Assembly (NCBI GenBank): GCA_031539425.1
Contig: JAVKLI010000096.1
Coordinates: 1 to 25,802, forward strand
Reading direction: 5' to 3'
From: UBA4416 sp031539425
GTDB lineage: Bacteria > Bacteroidota > Bacteroidia > B-17B0 > Aurantibacillaceae
DNA: 25,802 bases
Position numbers and translations under genes: made by a program. Within the stretch, counting starts at the first letter, position 1, and each line of letters opens with the position of its first letter. The notes beneath the pieces are model-generated. The model did no database searches, was not told where the DNA came from, and saw only the letters and a program-made list of their open reading frames with translations. Below, piece by piece: positions 22,599-25,802 of the stretch.

Positions 22599-23678
22599 TT
22601 AAATTGCATCGTAATCAATAACAACTTTTTCTGAAATTGGATGTGCTTGGCAGGTTAGGATGTATCCTTCTTCTACTTCTTTTTCTGTTAGGGCAAAGTT
22701 ATTTTTCATCATTACTTTACCTTCTACTACTTTAGCACGACAAGTGCAACAAACGGCGCCTTTGCAGCTAAACGGCGCATCTACTCCTGCTTCTATAGCT
22801 GCCTCTAGTAAATTGTGACCTAAAGTTTTTAAGGTAAAGTTGGTTTCTATACCATATTGAACAATAGTAACATTAGCTGTAACATTAGCTGGTTGAGTTG
22901 TTTGAGAGTTAGTTTGTTTATTTAACTCATCCATTACAGCCGAAAAATATTCAATATGTATTTTTTCTTTTGCTGTTTTGTTAGATTCTAAAGTGTTTTT
23001 AACGCTTTCCATCATAGGTGCAGGGCCGCAGATAAAATACTCATCAGCATTTAAAATGGGGTTGATATTGTGTATTTGGTTAATTCTTTCTAAGGTTAAC
23101 AGTCCTTTATTTTTAGCATTAACAGACTCTTCTGGAGTTTCATAAACAAAAACAGTTTGAAGTTTATCTGTATTTAATTCTACTAGTGTTTCTAATTCTT
23201 TTTTAAAAATGGTAGATTTTTCGTTTTTGTTAGCATATACTAAAGTGATTTTACTTTTCTTTTCAATATACAATACGCTTTTGATAATGCTCATCATGGG
23301 GGTTATGCCAGATCCTCCAGCAAACAACACGTAGTGTTTTTGATTTCCTCCGTTTAGTATAGTATAGAAACTACCCATCGGTGTCATTACTTCAATAGTA
23401 TCGCCAATTTTTGATTTTTGATTTAAATATGTAGATACAACACCTCCATTAACTTCTTTGATTGCTACACGCCATTCCTTATCTCCATAAGGACTATTGC
23501 ATATGCTGTACGAACGGCGGTATTCTTTACCATCTATATTTAATTTTAATGTTAAATATTGCCCTTGTTTAAATTGGTAATCTGTTTGTAAAGTGGGGGG
23601 TATATCAAATGCTATTGAAACTGCTTCTGACGTTTCTTTAGTAATATTTTTAACCTTTAGAGGATGAAATTGGGCCAT
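22599..23678 (-). CDS. FNR-type flavin reductase fused to a plant-type 2Fe-2S ferredoxin domain (PaaE-like)
   Basis: The order is an FAD-binding domain with RRSYSICN (54-61), an NAD(P)-binding domain with GGSGITP (121-127) and CGPAPMM (217-223), a polar linker rich in Asn, Gln and Thr (about 252-270), and a C-terminal 2Fe-2S domain. The cluster ligands are Cys305, Cys310, Cys313 and Cys343. The protein passes electrons from NAD(P)H through FAD to the iron-sulfur cluster. Similar proteins serve phenylacetyl-CoA epoxidase (PaaE) and other di-iron enzymes. No paa genes are present here, and the next gene is a desaturase, so service to that desaturase is the best inference. The pair probably forms one transcript. 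Length is 359 residues. Confidence 0.9.
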   Translation of the reverse strand: MAQFHPLKVKNITKETSEAVSIAFDIPPTLQTDYQFKQGQYLTLKLNIDGKEYRRSYSICNSPYGDKEWRVAIKEVNGGVVSTYLNQKSKIGDTIEVMTPMGSFYTILNGGNQKHYVLFAGGSGITPMMSIIKSVLYIEKKSKITLVYANKNEKSTIFKKELETLVELNTDKLQTVFVYETPEESVNAKNKGLLTLERINQIHNINPILNADEYFICGPAPMMESVKNTLESNKTAKEKIHIEYFSAVMDELNKQTNSQTTQPANVTANVTIVQYGIETNFTLKTLGHNLLEAAIEAGVDAPFSCKGAVCCTCRAKVVEGKVMMKNNFALTEKEVEEGYILTCQAHPISEKVVIDYDAI

Positions 23679-23780
23679 GTATTTATAATAAAAACGCTAA
23701 TATAAAGTTTTTTGATGATATTTTTGGATATTCAATTTACATTTGATTATTGTAATTCAACATTTTAAAAAAATAATACA

Positions 23781-23820
23781 ATTGATAAAGTAAAGTATTT
23801 ACAAAATTGTTTTTATCAAT
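23781..23820 (-). terminator. AT-rich inverted repeat after the double-thioredoxin gene, possible weak terminator
   Basis: Arms ATTGATAAA (23781-23789) and TTTATCAAT (23812-23820) are perfect complements around a 22-base centre, which itself holds GTAAA-TAC-TTTAC. On the minus strand a T-rich stretch follows after a few bases. It lies about 15 bases past the stop codon. It could instead be a binding site upstream of the reductase-desaturase pair. Confidence 0.35.
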
Positions 23821-23834
23821 CAATTAAGTTTTTT

Positions 23835-24842
23835 TTATTTTATTTTGTGGTACTCTACTATGTAATCTTGCCAACTTTTTTGTTTGTATGCATTGGAGCC
23901 ATAAAAGCTAATGGCTGGTAATAAATTGCTTGGGGCAAAGTACACATTTAACACCCCAATTGTATTATACAGCTCATCAAGCACTACTAATGAGGGAAAC
24001 TGTAAAGTGCCGTTACAAATTTTATACGCCAATGAATGCAAACTTATTTGACCGTTGTTAACTTTAAAATGCTTTTCATTTTTAAATATGATGGTATCAT
24101 TACTTTCAACATTTAAGTTTAATACATAATAATTTTTGTTTAAATAATTTACAATAGCTGTATCTTTTAATGTAGTTAAGCTTTGTACTTTGCTTGCCAT
24201 ATTAAAATTGGCAAACAAATTCAATAATATTTTTTTAGGTTTTGTTTGTTGTAATTTTTCTATTTCTGGTAAGGTGTAATATTTAATGTGTTTTTTAACA
24301 AAGTTAGTATCAACAAAGGCTCTGTTGTACGCTTGAGAATACTCATTTACATTAACATATTTATATGTTTTTTCTGAAAAAAAAGTAAGTAATGGTGTAA
24401 ATTTTGCAATATCTAAATACCCTTGAGATAATAAGTTTACTTCAAAATTATCGGCACTAAAAAAAGTAGAAGGATAGCTTAAATTATTTCCTATTAACTT
24501 AATAGCCAGTTCGTGGGTGGCATTTGATGCGGGAGAGGTGGTTTTGTATAATTTTCCATTATACATAATGCTATCTTTAGTTTCTGCATTAAATTTTATA
24601 GGATAAAAATTGGCATTGATATAAGCGGCAATATTAGGGTCAGAATAGGTAGTGTTAATCATGTGCTTGCACCATCCACACCAATTAGTGTACACATCTA
24701 TTAATAATGGCTTTGGGTTAGTTTTTAAGCTTTCTTGTGCTTCTTTAAAGGTAACCCATTTTACAAGTCCATCAGCTTTTTGAGCTTTTAGAGTTAGGTT
24801 TAAACAAGTGTATAAGGATAGGGTTAAAAAAAATAATTTCAT
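23835..24842 (-). CDS. Secreted protein with two thioredoxin-like domains, the second lacking the active site
   Basis: I start it at 24842 because MKLFFLTLSLYTCLNLTLKAQ is then a normal signal peptide. The longest frame, from 24896, adds 18 residues and would leave only 4 bases to the divergent gene. Numbering here is for the 335-residue form. Domain 1 (about 27-170) has WCGWC at 54-58, as in DUF255-like or thioredoxin-7-like proteins, and the cis-proline in YPS (123-125). Domain 2 (about 190-320) can be aligned to domain 1 throughout, but WCGWC is replaced by FNMAS (213-217), while FPS (282-284) is kept. Domain 1 probably does envelope disulfide chemistry. Domain 2 may be structural or bind a partner. 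The exact substrate is unknown. Confidence 0.8.
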   Translation of the reverse strand: MKLFFLTLSLYTCLNLTLKAQKADGLVKWVTFKEAQESLKTNPKPLLIDVYTNWCGWCKHMINTTYSDPNIAAYINANFYPIKFNAETKDSIMYNGKLYKTTSPASNATHELAIKLIGNNLSYPSTFFSADNFEVNLLSQGYLDIAKFTPLLTFFSEKTYKYVNVNEYSQAYNRAFVDTNFVKKHIKYYTLPEIEKLQQTKPKKILLNLFANFNMASKVQSLTTLKDTAIVNYLNKNYYVLNLNVESNDTIIFKNEKHFKVNNGQISLHSLAYKICNGTLQFPSLVVLDELYNTIGVLNVYFAPSNLLPAISFYGSNAYKQKSWQDYIVEYHKIK

Positions 24843-24879
24843 ATTAAAGATATATTTAAACATTAAAAGTAAAATTAGA

Positions 24880-24887
24880 TAATTTTG
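24880..24887 (+). promoter_or_regulatory. Probable promoter -7 box of the LuxE-like gene
   Basis: TAATTTTG is a full match to the Bacteroidota -7 consensus TAnnTTTG. It lies in the divergent gap, 13 bases before the ATG. The expected start of transcription leaves a leader of under 10 bases. A matching TTTG box near -33 is not seen (TTTAAA instead), so this is only moderately supported. Confidence 0.45.
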
Positions 24888-24900
24888 ATGTCTCATTATA

Positions 24901-25802
24901 ATGGATTTTCAAAAACATATTGACAAGCTGAAGTATAGTAAATTGTTATTTGACTTAAAGTCGAATTTAGATTTTAACACCTTAGCTTTGCAAGTATTCA
25001 ATTTTCAATCGTCTCAATGCCATATATACAAGCAATATTTAGAGTTACTAGGTATTAATAAAAATAAAGTAACGCATTATTCTCAAATTCCATGTTTGCC
25101 TATTTCATTTTTTAAAACACACAGTGTAACTTGTTTACCCATTCATTCAAATCAACAGTATTTTAAAAGTAGCGGTACCACAAGCCAGCAGCATTCAAAA
25201 CATTTTGTGTTTTATTTAGAATATTATAAACTACTCGCTAAAACTTGTTTTGAATTGCATTACCAAGCTTTAAGTAATTTTTGCATTTTAGCTTTAACGC
25301 CTTCGTTACATGAACAGCAGCATTCATCTTTGGTTACAATGTTAGATTATTTTATTAAACAATCAGATCACCCATTAAGTAATTTTTATTTAAACGATTT
25401 TCAAAAATTAATGTATGTGATAGAACAATTAAAAGAACGTAATATGCCTACGCTTATTTTTGGGCTTTCATATGCCATGTTAGATCTATCGGAACAAAAC
25501 ATTTCTTTGCCTTACCCACAATTTAAAGTAATTGAAACTGGAGGTATGAAAGGCACACGGCCAGAAGTGAGTAAACAAGAATTACATAACATACTAAAAA
25601 ACAAATTTCAAACCAATCAAATTCATAGTGAATATGGTATGGCCGAATTATTTTCTCAAGTCTATTCAAAAAATGATGGGGTATTTAAATCGCCACCTTG
25701 GATGAAAATTTTGATGAGAGATTTAAACGACCCGTTTTCATATCAACATCATAAATCGTCTGGAGGCATTAATATTATTGATTTAGCCAACCTTGATAGC
25801 TG
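24901..25802 (+). CDS. LuxE-like acyl-protein synthetase (AMP-forming), 3' end cut by the window edge
   Basis: The frame is open from the ATG at 24901 to the window end, giving 300 codons with no stop. Motifs of the adenylating LuxE family are visible: PISFFKTH (67-74), the phosphate-binding SSGTTS (90-95), ETGGMKG (212-218) and EYGMAEL (244-250). LuxE activates a fatty acid as acyl-AMP and moves it to a protein Cys. Bacteroidota carry relatives without luciferase genes, often simply called acyltransferases, whose acceptor is mostly unknown. There are no luxCDAB genes here. The gene diverges from the double-thioredoxin gene across a 58-base gap. Cys-rich catalytic parts nearer the C-terminus are outside the window. 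Confidence 0.85.
   Translation, partial: MDFQKHIDKLKYSKLLFDLKSNLDFNTLALQVFNFQSSQCHIYKQYLELLGINKNKVTHYSQIPCLPISFFKTHSVTCLPIHSNQQYFKSSGTTSQQHSKHFVFYLEYYKLLAKTCFELHYQALSNFCILALTPSLHEQQHSSLVTMLDYFIKQSDHPLSNFYLNDFQKLMYVIEQLKERNMPTLIFGLSYAMLDLSEQNISLPYPQFKVIETGGMKGTRPEVSKQELHNILKNKFQTNQIHSEYGMAELFSQVYSKNDGVFKSPPWMKILMRDLNDPFSYQHHKSSGGINIIDLANLDS

Noticed and set aside
22599..23678. Naming the reductase paaE as part of phenylacetate breakdown.
   Set aside because: No paaABCD or other phenylacetate genes are present in the window, and the downstream partner is a desaturase.
24843..24896. Extra 18 residues before the signal peptide of the double-thioredoxin protein.
   Set aside because: They put a second hydrophobic stretch ahead of a normal signal peptide and would leave only 4 bases to the divergent gene.
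24901..25802. A bioluminescence (lux) operon.
   Set aside because: Only a LuxE-like protein is visible, and there is no luciferase or LuxC/LuxD gene in view; LuxE relatives are common in non-luminous Bacteroidota.
1..25802. CRISPR arrays, prophage genes, toxin-antitoxin pairs or a defence island.
   Set aside because: No regularly spaced repeats and no related protein motifs were seen on either strand.

Overview
The window looks like a low-GC member of the Bacteroidota (formerly Bacteroidetes). The evidence is the fused str-S10-spc-alpha gene order with no tuf between fusA and rpsJ, zinc-free forms of L36, S14 and S4, near absence of Shine-Dalgarno sequences, promoter boxes of the TAnnTTTG type, and DUF4369/DUF5106-like redoxin and LuxE-like neighbours typical of that phylum. 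I would not name a family or genus from this sequence alone.

Layout, left to right. (1) Positions 1-132 hold the end of an IS4-type insertion sequence: the first 15 codons of a DUF4372-type transposase run off the left edge on the minus strand, preceded by a terminator-like hairpin and a possible terminal repeat. Positions 133-304 are non-coding with one small palindrome. (2) Positions 305-17662 are one minus-strand run of 32 genes for ribosomal proteins, EF-G, SecY, IF-1 and RNA polymerase alpha. In transcription order: rpsL, rpsG, fusA, rpsJ, rplC, rplD, rplW, rplB, rpsS, rplV, rpsC, rplP, rpmC, rpsQ, rplN, rplX, rplE, rpsN, rpsH, rplF, rplR, rpsE, rpmD, rplO, secY, infA, rpmJ, rpsM, rpsK, rpsD, rpoA, rplQ. 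A good promoter precedes rpsL, a probable internal promoter precedes rpsM, and a strong intrinsic terminator follows rplQ. (3) Positions 17711-19793 carry urocanate hydratase (hutU) alone, with no other histidine-degradation gene in view. (4) Positions 19822-24842 are a redox and lipid region, all on the minus strand: a secreted TlpA-like thiol-disulfide protein (CGHC), a three-His-box fatty acid desaturase, a flavin reductase with a fused 2Fe-2S ferredoxin domain, and a secreted double-thioredoxin-fold protein whose second domain has lost its active site. (5) At 24901 a LuxE-like acyl-protein synthetase starts on the plus strand and runs off the right edge.

How the genes work together. The ribosomal cluster gives coordinated supply of translation, secretion and transcription core parts. 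The reductase-desaturase pair probably forms one electron-transfer chain (NAD(P)H to FAD to 2Fe-2S to di-iron desaturase), since the desaturase has no cytochrome b5 domain of its own. The two thioredoxin-fold proteins probably act in the cell envelope.

I do not see a clear, wholly new multi-gene system. The observations most worth a second look are the duplicated thioredoxin protein with a dead second domain, the rpsL leader that copies the 16S rRNA 3' tail and its complement, the desaturase-reductase pair, and the insertion sequence with its own transcriptional shield placed right after the ribosomal operon. Three start codons were moved downstream from the longest reading frame (rplD, hutU, and the thioredoxin-like gene before the right edge); the reasons are given in the entries.
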